From Methylococcales bacterium (GTDB taxonomy: Bacteria; Pseudomonadota; Gammaproteobacteria; Methylococcales; Methylomonadaceae), in contig JAQTUW010000030.1 in the NCBI GenBank assembly GCA_028707085.1, forward strand, positions 1 to 32,865: a stretch of DNA of 32,865 nucleotides. The letters are read 5' to 3'. A program made the position numbers and the translations under genes. The first letter of the stretch is position 1. Each line of letters starts with the position of its first letter. The notes below the pieces were generated by a model. That model did no database searches. It was not told where the DNA came from and saw nothing but the letters and a program-made list of their open reading frames with translations. Of this stretch, positions 8,151 to 15,885 are shown in pieces.

Positions 8151-9083
8151 ATGCAATATAAGGACTATTATCAAATTCTGGGCGTAAACCGGGATGCGGC
8201 GGTGGCGGATATTAAAAAGGCCTATCGGAAACTGGCCCGCAAATACCATCCCGATGTGTCCAAGGAAGCGGATGCCGAAAGTCGGATGAAGGATGTGAAC
8301 GAGGCTTACGCGGTGCTTTCCGATACCGAAAAACGCGCGGCTTACGATCAGCTCGGCCACAATTATCATTCCGGGCAGGAGTTTCATCCGCCGCCAGGCT
8401 GGGACGCGGGTTTCGAGTTTTCCGGCGCGGACGGCGCGGATTTCGGCGATTTTTTCAGCCAGCTTTTTGGGCGCATGGGTGCGGGCCGCCGTCACGGCGG
8501 CTTCGAGACCGCAGCCGGCCGCGGCGAAGACCATCACGCCAAGGTGCTGCTGGATCTGGCCGACGCCTTTCACGGCGCTACCCGGCAGATTACTCTGCGC
8601 GCGCCGCGCATAGACCATAGCGGCCATGTGGTGCTGGACACCCGAACCTTGAACGTCAAGATTCCAAAAGGCGTCTACGAGGGCCAGATCATCCGCCTGG
8701 CCGGGCAGGGCGCGCCCGGCCAGGGTGGCGGCAAGGCTGGCGATCTGCTGCTGGAAGTGCATTTTGAACCCCATCCGCGCTGGCGTATCGACGGCAGTAA
8801 TCTGTATCTGACGCTGGCGGTTAGCCCTTGGGAAGCGGCTCTGGGGGCGGTGACCCCGCTAAACCTGTTCGAAACCACCATTAATGTCCGCATTCCGGAA
8901 GGCTCCCAGAGCGGCCAGCAATTGCGGGTGCGCGGCAAGGGCATTCCCAGCACCCCGCCCGGCGACCTGCTGCTGACTATCAAAGTGGTGCTGCCGCCGG
9001 CCAATACTCCGAAAGCCCGCGCCCTGTACGAGACCATGGCTCGCGAACTGGCTTTCGATCCCCGTAGCGAGCAAAGGAGCTGA
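8151..9083 (+). CDS. cbpA: CbpA-like DnaJ-family co-chaperone (type II J protein)
   Basis: A 310-aa J-domain protein. The J domain (1-65 from this start) has [24 protein letters not shown] with the essential HPD, and [10 protein letters not shown] Gly/Phe-rich linker follows, then two beta-barrel client-binding domains (about 125-300) without the cysteine-rich zinc finger, as in CbpA. It stimulates DnaK ATPase and binds curved DNA in E. coli. I chose the ATG at 8151 rather than 8133 because GGGAG lies 6 nt before it and the J domain begins at once. It lies 4 bp before cbpM, the classic partner arrangement. Confidence 0.92.
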   Translation: MQYKDYYQILGVNRDAAVADIKKAYRKLARKYHPDVSKEADAESRMKDVNEAYAVLSDTEKRAAYDQLGHNYHSGQEFHPPPGWDAGFEFSGADGADFGDFFSQLFGRMGAGRRHGGFETAAGRGEDHHAKVLLDLADAFHGATRQITLRAPRIDHSGHVVLDTRTLNVKIPKGVYEGQIIRLAGQGAPGQGGGKAGDLLLEVHFEPHPRWRIDGSNLYLTLAVSPWEAALGAVTPLNLFETTINVRIPEGSQSGQQLRVRGKGIPSTPPGDLLLTIKVVLPPANTPKARALYETMARELAFDPRSEQRS

Positions 9084-9086
9084 TGT

Positions 9087-9401
9087 ATGCTGGCAGACGA
9101 TCAAAATCAGGCTATCGACGCCGAACCGGAAGACAGCGGGCTGACGCTGGAGCAATTGACGTCGATTTGTTGCGTCGAACGGGAATGGGTGATCCACCAT
9201 ATCGAAGAGGGTTTGCTGTCGCCCCCGGCGCAAAATCCGGACGAATGGCGTTTTTCCAGCAGCATGCTGTCGCGGGTGCGGCGGATCGTGGTGCTGGAGC
9301 GCAATTTCGAGGCCGCGCCGGAGCTGGCGGCGCTGGTGGCCGACTTGCAGGAAGAGCTGGAAACGCTGCGGCGGCGTTTGCGTTGCGCGGGGCTGGAATA
9401 G
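9087..9401 (+). CDS. cbpM: CbpM-like modulator of CbpA
   Basis: A 104-aa MerR-like helical protein. LTLEQLTSICCVEREWVIHHIEEGLL (about 19-44) is the HTH-like segment shared by CbpM and MerR N-termini. A helical region ending in a coiled coil, LVADLQEELETLRRRL (82-97), follows. CbpM binds the J domain of CbpA and inhibits it. AAAGGAG ends about 8 nt before the ATG at 9087. An ATG at 9083 overlapping the cbpA stop leads to an unrelated frame and is rejected. Confidence 0.85.
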   Translation: MLADDQNQAIDAEPEDSGLTLEQLTSICCVEREWVIHHIEEGLLSPPAQNPDEWRFSSSMLSRVRRIVVLERNFEAAPELAALVADLQEELETLRRRLRCAGLE

Positions 9402-9607
9402 TATGAAGAACCCTTTTTCAAGGTATTGAAAATGCCCGGCGACTATTTGCAATACCCGCCTTAAAGCCCGGCAATTCCGATGAACATTATTATTGACCCC
9501 GATCAAACATTGACAATATATTGGGCTTTCCCGCCCAGGGTGGTTATGCTATTTTCCCTCACGAAGGGATAACATTTGAATAAGGCAAAGGGGGGTATGG
9601 TTATTTA

Positions 9608-9636
9608 ATGAAATCGTCATTTATTATTGCTATACT
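9608..9636 (+). promoter_or_regulatory. Extended -10 sigma-70 promoter for the 50-aa protein transcript
   Basis: ATGAAA (9608-9613) and TATACT (9631-9636) are 17 bp apart. TG at 9628-9629 makes an extended -10 (TGCTATACT). Transcription from about 9643 would give a leader of some 235 nt before the ATG at 9879. Confidence 0.5.
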
Positions 9637-9696
9637 TAGAAAGACTGGATAATTCGTTTGCTCTGTAAAAGCGTCCTTGCTGTTGGTAAGCGTACG

Positions 9697-9819
9697 CCGG
9701 GCGGTTTGGATCGCGCCCGCCGCTTCAAGGGGACGACTCGCAGAAAATTCATGGAATTTTACGTTGCCGGCTTGCATCACCGGCCGGCAACGCCGTCTGT
9801 ACGCTCATCAGTACGCTCA
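9697..9819 (+). promoter_or_regulatory. Structured RNA leader with three hairpins and a direct repeat
   Basis: Within the predicted leader lie consecutive inverted repeats: GGGCG/CGCCC (9699-9703 and 9714-9718), AAAATTC/GAATTTT with a 3-nt loop (9744-9750 and 9754-9760), and GTTGCCGGC/GCCGGCAAC (9763-9771 and 9783-9791). The direct repeat GTACGCTCA follows at 9799 and 9811, a 12-bp period. The density of structure ahead of a very short gene suggests a cis-acting RNA or a separate small RNA. I do not recognise a known riboswitch class. Confidence 0.4.
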
Positions 9820-9878
9820 CAAAGCGATTCAAAACGTGCAGGGTTCAATCACAAAATGATTTTAATAAGGATGGTCTA

Positions 9879-10031
9879 ATGGAAATTGTAAAAACACCTG
9901 CTAAAGCCCTGGATTTCTCCACCTGGATGCGTGAAAACCTGCGCGCCAATCAGAGTAATATTTGGCGTCAAATCGGGCTGTGGTCATTTACGCTGGTCGT
10001 CGCGGTATTTGTGGCGCCCAGATTGATCTAA
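9879..10031 (+). CDS. Small single-span membrane protein, 50 aa
   Basis: Fifty residues starting MEIVKTPAKALDF. A soluble N-terminal half contains an amphipathic stretch (STWMRENLRANQSNIWRQ, about 14-31). A hydrophobic C-terminal span, LWSFTLVVAVFVA (35-47), ends in PRLI. AAGGATGG lies about 5-10 nt before the ATG, a good Shine-Dalgarno. The gene stands alone between a promoter with a structured leader and an intrinsic terminator, which argues that it is a real, independently expressed unit. I do not recognise the family. A small subunit or regulator of a membrane complex is possible but unproven. Confidence 0.6.
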   Translation: MEIVKTPAKALDFSTWMRENLRANQSNIWRQIGLWSFTLVVAVFVAPRLI

Positions 10032-10057
10032 GGCAGTCCACTCCGGTGGCAATCCTG

Positions 10058-10092
10058 CCGGGCAGCCCGATTTTCGCAGGCTGCCCGGATTT
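10058..10092 (+). terminator. Intrinsic terminator after the 50-aa gene
   Basis: A perfect 10-bp stem, CCGGGCAGCC (10058-10067) and GGCTGCCCGG (10079-10088), with an 11-nt loop, is followed by ATTTT. It lies 27 bp after the stop codon. Confidence 0.7.
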
Positions 10093-10347
10093 TACCGGTA
10101 CAGCCGATTTTCGGAGTCAGTTTTAGATTCCCTGCCCGCCTGTTTTGCCGTACCCTTTTGCAGATGAACGACCTGCCGCGCCTCTTAATGGCGCAGTCAG
10201 GCTATCGCAAGAAGGGCGGATGCCGGGGAGGTTTGTCGAACGTTTAAGCCGCGGTGAAAATAAACTCAAGGTTTGGGGAGAATACCGAGGCTTGACTTAG
10301 GCGGAATGAGCTTCCCAAGCATCCGTATCTCAACCGGTCATCGCCGA

Positions 10348-12078
10348 TTAATCTTCCGCGAAGCGGAACGGTAAATACCGCGCCTGCCACATGCCGGCCT
10401 CCACATAGGCTTGCAAATCCGTGTCCAGCAATTCCGTCCGTGGCGACGAGCCGTCGGCCAGCGCTTGGGCCAGCACCCGGGCCGCCACGCAGGCGCTGAT
10501 TTTTTTCAGATCCGCTATCGGCGGATAGATCATGCCCGCCGCCAGGCAGTGCTCGGCGATATACTCCGCCAGGGCGTAAGCCGCTTCCAGTATCATGCCG
10601 TCGCTGATGATCCGGCATTCGCCCAGCATGGCCGCCAGCCCCAGCCCCGGAAAAATGAAGGCGTTATTGCCTTGGCCGATGACATGCCGAGCGCCCTGGC
10701 ATTCGACGTCCGCAAACGGGCTGCCGGTGGCGACGATGGCCTGGCCTTGCGTCCAGTGCAGAATGTCCGCAGGCGTCGCCTCGCAATGGGCGGTGGGGTT
10801 GGACAGCGGAAAAATCACCGGCCGGGCATGGTTTTCGGCCATGGCGGCGATGATACACTGGTCGAAAATCCCGGCCGCGCCGGACAGGCCGATCAACACC
10901 CCCGGTCTGGCGTGCCGAATCACATCCGCCAGTTCGGGAATGCCGCCTTTCGCCGTGTCCCAGTCCCGGTAAACGCTTTCGGCTTGCGCCAGCGGCTGCT
11001 TGTACGGCTCCAGGCGGCTGTCTTCCACCACCAGACCGTAGACGTCCACCACAAAAATTTGGTGTCCGGCCTGTTCCGGGCTTAACCCGGCATGGATCAT
11101 GCCGGCCCTGATGGCGGATGCGACGCCGATGCCGCCCGCGCCGGCCCCGACCACCACTACCACCTGCTCCGGCAATGTTTCGCCTTTCAGCCGGCAGGCG
11201 GACAGCAGGCCGGCCAGCGCCATCGCCCCGGTGCCCTGGATATCGTCATTGAAGCAGGGCAGTTGCCGACGGTAGCGGTGCAGCACGTCGAAGGCCACGT
11301 CTTTGGTAAAGTCCTCCCACTGGATAATGGCTTTGGGCCAGGTGTTTTTCACGGCCTGCACAAATTTGTCGACCAGATCGAAATACGCGGCATCGTGCAG
11401 GCGTTTTTCGCGTATCCCCAGATAATGCGGATCGTCCAGTAATTCCTCGCGGTTGGTGCCGACATCCAGATTTACCGGCAGAGTTTGAAACGGGCATAAA
11501 CCGCCGCCGACCGTATACAGCGCCAGTTTGCCGATGCAGATCGATAGCCCGCCCATGCCCTGGTCGCCGATGCCCAGAATCGCCGAGGCGTCGGTGACCA
11601 CGATGATGCGCACATCGCGTAGCGGATACTGGCGCAGAATATCTTCTATCCGGTCTATATTATGGGCCGACAGCGTCAGGCCGCGCGCGGTTCTGTACAG
11701 GGAACTGAACTGCTGTACCGCCTGGCCGATGGTCGGCGTGTAGATGATGGGCGTCATTTCTTCCAGATGGCGTTCCAGCAGGGCGTAAAACAGCACTTCC
11801 GAGCGATCCTGAATGGCCCGTAGAAACTGATATTTGGAAATGTCGTTCTGCTGTTTCCGGTAACTGACGTACAGGCGCTCGATCTGTTCTTCTATGTCGG
11901 TTATCAGCGGCGGCAGCAGGCCGTCCAGGCCCAGTTCGATGCGCTCCTGCAAGGTAAAGGCCGTGCCTTTGTTGGTGGCCGGCAGGCGGAGCAGGGACAT
12001 GCCGCGGATGGAGGCTTCCACATAGGTCAGGCCCTGGGCGTCGGTTTTGTAGTCGAAATAATCACTGAGTTTTGTCAT
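10348..12078 (-). CDS. maeA: NAD-type malic enzyme (oxaloacetate-decarboxylating)
   Basis: A 576-aa cytoplasmic enzyme converting malate to pyruvate and CO2 with reduction of NAD(P). The N-terminal malic domain has YTPTIGQAVQQFSSLYRTARGL and the metal-site segment FNDDIQGTGAMALAGLL. The Rossmann fingerprint VVVGAGAGGIGVASAI follows. Near the C-terminus is FIFPGLGLAAMLGECRIISDGM. The length matches E. coli MaeA (565 aa), which is why the NAD form is preferred over the roughly 750-aa MaeB type. I use the ATG at 12078. A TTG at 12120 would extend the protein by 14 residues into the preceding gene; neither has a strong Shine-Dalgarno. It lies 31 bp after the polytopic membrane protein gene and is probably co-transcribed with it. 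Confidence 0.92.
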   Translation of the reverse strand: MTKLSDYFDYKTDAQGLTYVEASIRGMSLLRLPATNKGTAFTLQERIELGLDGLLPPLITDIEEQIERLYVSYRKQQNDISKYQFLRAIQDRSEVLFYALLERHLEEMTPIIYTPTIGQAVQQFSSLYRTARGLTLSAHNIDRIEDILRQYPLRDVRIIVVTDASAILGIGDQGMGGLSICIGKLALYTVGGGLCPFQTLPVNLDVGTNREELLDDPHYLGIREKRLHDAAYFDLVDKFVQAVKNTWPKAIIQWEDFTKDVAFDVLHRYRRQLPCFNDDIQGTGAMALAGLLSACRLKGETLPEQVVVVVGAGAGGIGVASAIRAGMIHAGLSPEQAGHQIFVVDVYGLVVEDSRLEPYKQPLAQAESVYRDWDTAKGGIPELADVIRHARPGVLIGLSGAAGIFDQCIIAAMAENHARPVIFPLSNPTAHCEATPADILHWTQGQAIVATGSPFADVECQGARHVIGQGNNAFIFPGLGLAAMLGECRIISDGMILEAAYALAEYIAEHCLAAGMIYPPIADLKKISACVAARVLAQALADGSSPRTELLDTDLQAYVEAGMWQARYLPFRFAED

Positions 12079-12109
12079 AAACGCTTTGCAAGCGGCGCAT
12101 CCGGCCCTG

Positions 12110-13153
12110 CTAGCGGGCAAAACGGATATAGCGCCTTAAAGGTGAGCCGGCAGACCAGACGAAAGCTTCCGTATAGTAATGCATCAGCGAAAAATAGCCT
12201 ACCAGCCCCAGGGTCACAGCCTTGTGGATTTCGGTGGCGAACAGGGTGTGGGTGATGAAATTGATAAAATCGTCACCGTGAACCTGTAATATATAGGTCA
12301 ATAGCAGCGAACAGACCGGCAGCACCGCCGCTACCGGGATATTATACACCTGTACCAGCCGGTATAGGCCGGTTGGCGGCTGCATGGCCTGGCGATTGAC
12401 ATCGTGGCTGACGTAAAAACTGTAAGCGCTGATGTCATGCACCAGCCTGGGGATCAAAATCGCCAGAAAATAATATTGCTGAGTGTACATATACCAGCTA
12501 CTGAGCACCAGCAGGCTGTTGGCCCATAAAAAATACAGCCCGAAACGATCCGGCACATATTTCTGGGCGTACAGGGTGCTGACGAACAGGGCGGCGCTCA
12601 GGCCGGTGGCGATCTGCATCACCCACGCCGCCTGCACCGGACTGAGGCTGTTTTTCAGGAAAATGCCCATGTAAATAAAAATGCCGGCGATGACGCTCAG
12701 CCATAATTGCAGATAGAATGCCGTAGTCGGCAAACGGCAGACCGCCTTGGCGATGCCGTGCTGTTGTTTTAGAACGTGATACACCGTCCAGCAGGCGGTG
12801 ATCACATACAGCACCCGATAGGGTATGAACAGGCTGCCGACGCCGAAAAACACCACGATGAACAGCGTCATGCCCAGCATCCGGTTTTTAAAGGCAGCCA
12901 GATAGTCGAGGTGGCTGGCCAGCAGCATATTGCTGGCCAGAATGTGCGGGGTGCCGAACAGAATCTGAAACAGCAGAAAATGCCCGGGGCTGCTGGGCAA
13001 CATGTCGCGCAGCGCGAAGTTGAAGCCGAAACGATCCAGCAACTGTAGCGCGGCGCAAATCGGCACGATGGCGTACAGGCTCAATAGAAAACGAAACGAA
13101 ACCGGCATTTGTAGATTGTGCCGGTCTGCGAAAACGGGATTTGCCACGGACAT
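12110..13153 (-). CDS. Polytopic membrane protein with conserved histidine motifs
   Basis: A 347-aa protein with about eight or nine hydrophobic segments. Histidines occur in motif-like settings at the membrane faces: FGTPHILASN (H70), YHVLKQQHGIAK (H126, H132), PRLVHDISAY (H239), SHDVN (H250) and LMHYYTEAFVW (H325). Such spacing recalls membrane di-iron enzymes or the Brp/Blh carotene-oxygenase group, and the closing HYYxxxFVW pattern occurs in uncharacterised bacterial membrane proteins. The sequence does not fit a standard desaturase HxxxH pattern, so the function is left open. The start at 13153 has AGGTG about 8 nt upstream. The gene is divergent from the CinA-like gene and just ahead of the malic enzyme gene. 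Confidence 0.7.
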   Translation of the reverse strand: MSVANPVFADRHNLQMPVSFRFLLSLYAIVPICAALQLLDRFGFNFALRDMLPSSPGHFLLFQILFGTPHILASNMLLASHLDYLAAFKNRMLGMTLFIVVFFGVGSLFIPYRVLYVITACWTVYHVLKQQHGIAKAVCRLPTTAFYLQLWLSVIAGIFIYMGIFLKNSLSPVQAAWVMQIATGLSAALFVSTLYAQKYVPDRFGLYFLWANSLLVLSSWYMYTQQYYFLAILIPRLVHDISAYSFYVSHDVNRQAMQPPTGLYRLVQVYNIPVAAVLPVCSLLLTYILQVHGDDFINFITHTLFATEIHKAVTLGLVGYFSLMHYYTEAFVWSAGSPLRRYIRFAR

Positions 13154-13240
13154 GATGCGCCACCTTTATTTATTATTTTTCGGCCGGGCTATTATCGCAA
13201 TTTTTATCGGCCGCGGAAAACTCTATGCAGGCCAAAGAAC

Positions 13241-13738
13241 ATGAATGCGGGATTGACGGACGCCTTGAACAGATTGCTGCGCGAACGGCGGTTGAGCGTA
13301 GCGGTCGCCGAAAGCCTGACCTGCGGCCGACTGCAGACGGCGCTGGGGGCCGTTAGCGGCAGCTCGGAATTTTTCCTGGGCGGTATCACCGCCTACAGTC
13401 TGCGGCACAAGATCGCCCTGCTGGGCGTCGATCCCGGCCATGCCGCGAGTGTGAACTGCGTTTCCCAGCGGGTGGCCTTCGAGATGGCGGCAGGCGCATG
13501 CCTGCTGTTCGATAGCGACCTGGGACTGGGAACCACCGGCTACGCCGAACCCTGCCCGGCAGCGGCGGTGATGCAGCCAACGGCTTTTTTTGGCCTTTGC
13601 CGGCGGCAGGACGGTAAAATGCTGCATATCGCCGGGAGCCGGGTCGCCGGCCCGGGGCTAAACCGGCGGGAGATGCAGGAACGGGTCTGCGAAACTGCGC
13701 TGCTGGCGCTGCTGGACTATCTGCAAACCGGTGACTAA
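13241..13738 (+). CDS. CinA C-terminal-domain protein (PncC-like amidase)
   Basis: A 165-aa stand-alone CinA C-terminal domain, the fold of nicotinamide-nucleotide amidase PncC, which recycles NMN. Visible family features are VAVAESLTCGRLQTAL (about 20-35), GSSEFFLGGITAYS (40-53), K57 and GTTGYAEP (97-104). Two features deviate from PncC: ESLTCG replaces ESCTGG, and GYAEP replaces the usual GIAGPxGG loop. Substrate or activity may therefore differ. The start at 13241 is chosen because similarity begins there; upstream residues of a longer frame come from the divergent promoter region. A HIT-protein gene follows after 21 bp. Confidence 0.75.
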   Translation: MNAGLTDALNRLLRERRLSVAVAESLTCGRLQTALGAVSGSSEFFLGGITAYSLRHKIALLGVDPGHAASVNCVSQRVAFEMAAGACLLFDSDLGLGTTGYAEPCPAAAVMQPTAFFGLCRRQDGKMLHIAGSRVAGPGLNRREMQERVCETALLALLDYLQTGD

Positions 13739-13759
13739 ACTACAGGATTTACCCGTATC

Positions 13760-14188
13760 ATGACGAATTTTCATCTTCATCCCCGTTTGCAGGCCGATTG
13801 TCTGAGCGTCGGCCATCTGCCGCTGTCGCAATTGCTGCTGATGAACGATAGCCTGTACCCCTGGTTCATTCTGGTTCCCCGCCGCACCGACATCAGCGAA
13901 ATCCATCAACTGCCCCCGGCCGACCGCCAGCAGTTATTGATCGAATCCTGTCTGCTGGCCGAAACCCTGCATACCATTTACCGTCCCGACAAACAGAACA
14001 TCGCCGCCATCGGCAATCTGGTGTCGCAGCTTCATCTGCATCATGTGGCGCGTTATCGCACCGATCCGGCCTGGCCGGCTCCGGTGTGGGGAAAACTGCC
14101 GCCGCAACCCTATACCCAGAAGCAGGCCGAAGCCCGGATCGGCCGCCTGCGGGAAGCGTTGGCGGATTATTTGCTGGTAGAGGCTTAG
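13760..14188 (+). CDS. HIT-domain protein
   Basis: A 142-aa histidine-triad fold protein. HIT proteins hydrolyse or transfer nucleotidyl groups. The core motif is NLVSQLHLHHVARY (86-99). It follows the Q-x-H-x-H variant: Q90 replaces the first triad His, H92 aligns with the nucleophile, and H94 is the third position. The DPAWPAPVWG stretch (102-111) is typical of this bacterial subgroup. It lies 21 bp after the CinA-like gene with AGGA about 13 nt before the ATG. Both neighbours act on nucleotide-type substrates, which is suggestive only. Confidence 0.8.
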   Translation: MTNFHLHPRLQADCLSVGHLPLSQLLLMNDSLYPWFILVPRRTDISEIHQLPPADRQQLLIESCLLAETLHTIYRPDKQNIAAIGNLVSQLHLHHVARYRTDPAWPAPVWGKLPPQPYTQKQAEARIGRLREALADYLLVEA

Positions 14189-14407
14189 TTCCCCTCTGTC
14201 GTGAACCGGCGGCATGGGTGCCGCTTAAAAGTGTTACCGCTGTCTTCGGTTTACTCCGTACAGGAAGTGAAGGCAGAAAAGGGTGTTGTAAATCGCTGTT
14301 TCAATGAAATTTTTGCCAGGTGACTTTTGCGCAGGGCGTCGTATAATCGCCGACACCGGCAGCCCGGCCGGTTATTTTTCAATCATTCCGACTTTTACCA
14401 TTACTTT

Positions 14408-15403
14408 ATGACTAACCGATATGTTTTTATAGACATGCTGCGCGGCATTTGCGTGCTGTATATCGTGGGGTTCTGGCATCTGATGAATTACACCAGCCTG
14501 TTTCGCGGCTACAGCAATCTGCTGACGCTTCGGCTGACGGTGATCGTGCTGGGGCTGTTTATTTTCCTGTCCGGCTATCTGCTCAACACCCGCGGCATGG
14601 AACCGGGTCTGCAAGGCCTTAAAAATTTTTATATCAAACGGTTTTTAAGAATTTTTCCGCTGTATCTGCTGGCTATCGTCTGGTTTTTTCTGTTTCACCT
14701 GTCCGACGGCACCACGCTGCTCAAGGCTGGCCTGCTGATCTCGATGTTTTACGGCCCGCCGCCGCCGACTCTGTGGTTCATCACCATGATCATGGTGTTT
14801 TACATCATCGCCCCGCTGCTGATTTCCAGCTCCCGGCAGGGGTTGCGGTTCTGGCTCACGGCCGGGGCCATGTTTGCGGTCATGGCCGGCATCAGTCTGA
14901 TTTCGCCCAGCAACGATCCGCGAATTCTGATTTACTTTCCGGCCTTTGTCGGCGGCGTTTACGTCGCCACTTTGCGGCTGGCCTATCCCAGAGCCTTGTT
15001 CGCCGTTACCGTGGCGGGGTTTGCGCTGGCTGTCGCCTTGTCGTTGTCGGTGGAAAATTTCCCGGAACACAGTTATTTCAGTATTCCTTTAGCCTGTTTC
15101 GCGCCGATGCTGATCTTTTTGCTGTCCGCCGGCTGCGAGCGTCATCTGCCACGGCTCAAATTCTTTAGCCTGATCAGTTTTGCCGGGTTTGCGATGTATT
15201 TGTTCCATAGGCCCATTTACCTATTCATGAAATGGCTCTACCTCAGGCTGCCGGCGGTAGTGGACGCCGACCTGCAAATCATGCTCTACCTGTTCCTGGT
15301 CTGCCTGCCGCTGGTGACCCTGATAAGCTGGCTGATTCAGCACGGCTATGACAGAACGGTGGCCTATCTGCTGGTCAGGGTTGGACAATCGGAATCGAGG
15401 TGA
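14408..15403 (+). CDS. Acyltransferase-3 family membrane protein
   Basis: A 331-aa protein with about ten hydrophobic segments. The family signature is present: FIDMLRGICVLYI (7-19, with R12), H24 in GFWHL, and FYIKRFLRIFPLYLL (74-88). A late LFHRPIYLFM segment corresponds to the conserved region of the last spans. These enzymes O-acylate surface sugars or lipids, for example OafA-type modification of LPS or capsule. I chose the ATG at 14408 because the signature begins immediately after it; the longer frame from 14327 adds a non-matching tail. It could decorate the polysaccharide made by the operon at 16.85-23.84 kb, but it is on the opposite strand and the link is speculative. Confidence 0.85.
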   Translation: MTNRYVFIDMLRGICVLYIVGFWHLMNYTSLFRGYSNLLTLRLTVIVLGLFIFLSGYLLNTRGMEPGLQGLKNFYIKRFLRIFPLYLLAIVWFFLFHLSDGTTLLKAGLLISMFYGPPPPTLWFITMIMVFYIIAPLLISSSRQGLRFWLTAGAMFAVMAGISLISPSNDPRILIYFPAFVGGVYVATLRLAYPRALFAVTVAGFALAVALSLSVENFPEHSYFSIPLACFAPMLIFLLSAGCERHLPRLKFFSLISFAGFAMYLFHRPIYLFMKWLYLRLPAVVDADLQIMLYLFLVCLPLVTLISWLIQHGYDRTVAYLLVRVGQSESR

Positions 15404-15885
15404 GGCGCTTTACCGCAACGCAATAAAGCGCATAAACCATAAACCAAACCATAAGGCATACGGCGCAATAGCGATAGCGTATTGCGCCGTAAGGGATAGC
15501 ATATTGCTCAGGCTGGGATAGGACATTACTCCGGATGGTTGCGGTTTTCTAGGCATTCGGCGGCAGGGTTCTTTTTTTAATTAGTTACTGCATTTGCAAC
15601 CCTGGATAGATGGCATAAGTTGTAATCCGCTTCATAGCATGGCAATGCTAAATTTGAAGATGATACAAGTTCTGAAATCCAGTGATTCGGCGCCGGCAAT
15701 GTGGTAAAGTTTACCTATTGATCTGTTCTGTTTACCAGCAATCTGCCTTTGATCCGGCATGAACCGGCGGGGCATGTCAATGATCAGCCCTTAACACAGG
15801 CCAGCCCGGTTTGGCGCTCTTTAAACCCCTATGGCGTCACACCCCCCGGCAAACCTGCTATAAAAACAACAAGCCTCGCAACATC
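15404..15885. other. Intergenic stretch with REP palindrome
   Basis: This holds the REP copy at 15459-15491 and, about 170 bp before the ferritin-like gene, a perfect 13-bp palindrome GGTAAAGTTTACC (15703-15715) that could be an operator. The frame open from 15811 extends the next gene by 25 residues without support. I find no clear -10/-35 pair and no gene in the interval. Confidence 0.45.
15459..15491. repeat. REP-like palindrome, copy 4
   Basis: A perfect 12-bp stem, TACGGCGCAATA (15459-15470) and TATTGCGCCGTA (15480-15491), with loop GCGATAGCG. It is the strongest copy of the family in the window. It lies about 55 bp after the acyltransferase stop and could also stabilise or end that transcript. 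Confidence 0.7.

Larger units (their letters stand above)
9402..9878. other. Long upstream region of the 50-aa membrane protein gene
   Basis: This 477-bp gap is rich in signals. Just after cbpM there is a 7-bp hairpin, GGTATTG/CAATACC (9422-9428 and 9450-9456). A promoter-like pair TTGACC (9493-9498) and TATATT (9517-9522) with 18-bp spacing follows. A second, better promoter and a structured leader are listed separately. I see no convincing gene; the plus frames open at 9658-9879 and 9677-9859 cross the hairpins and look accidental. Confidence 0.5.
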
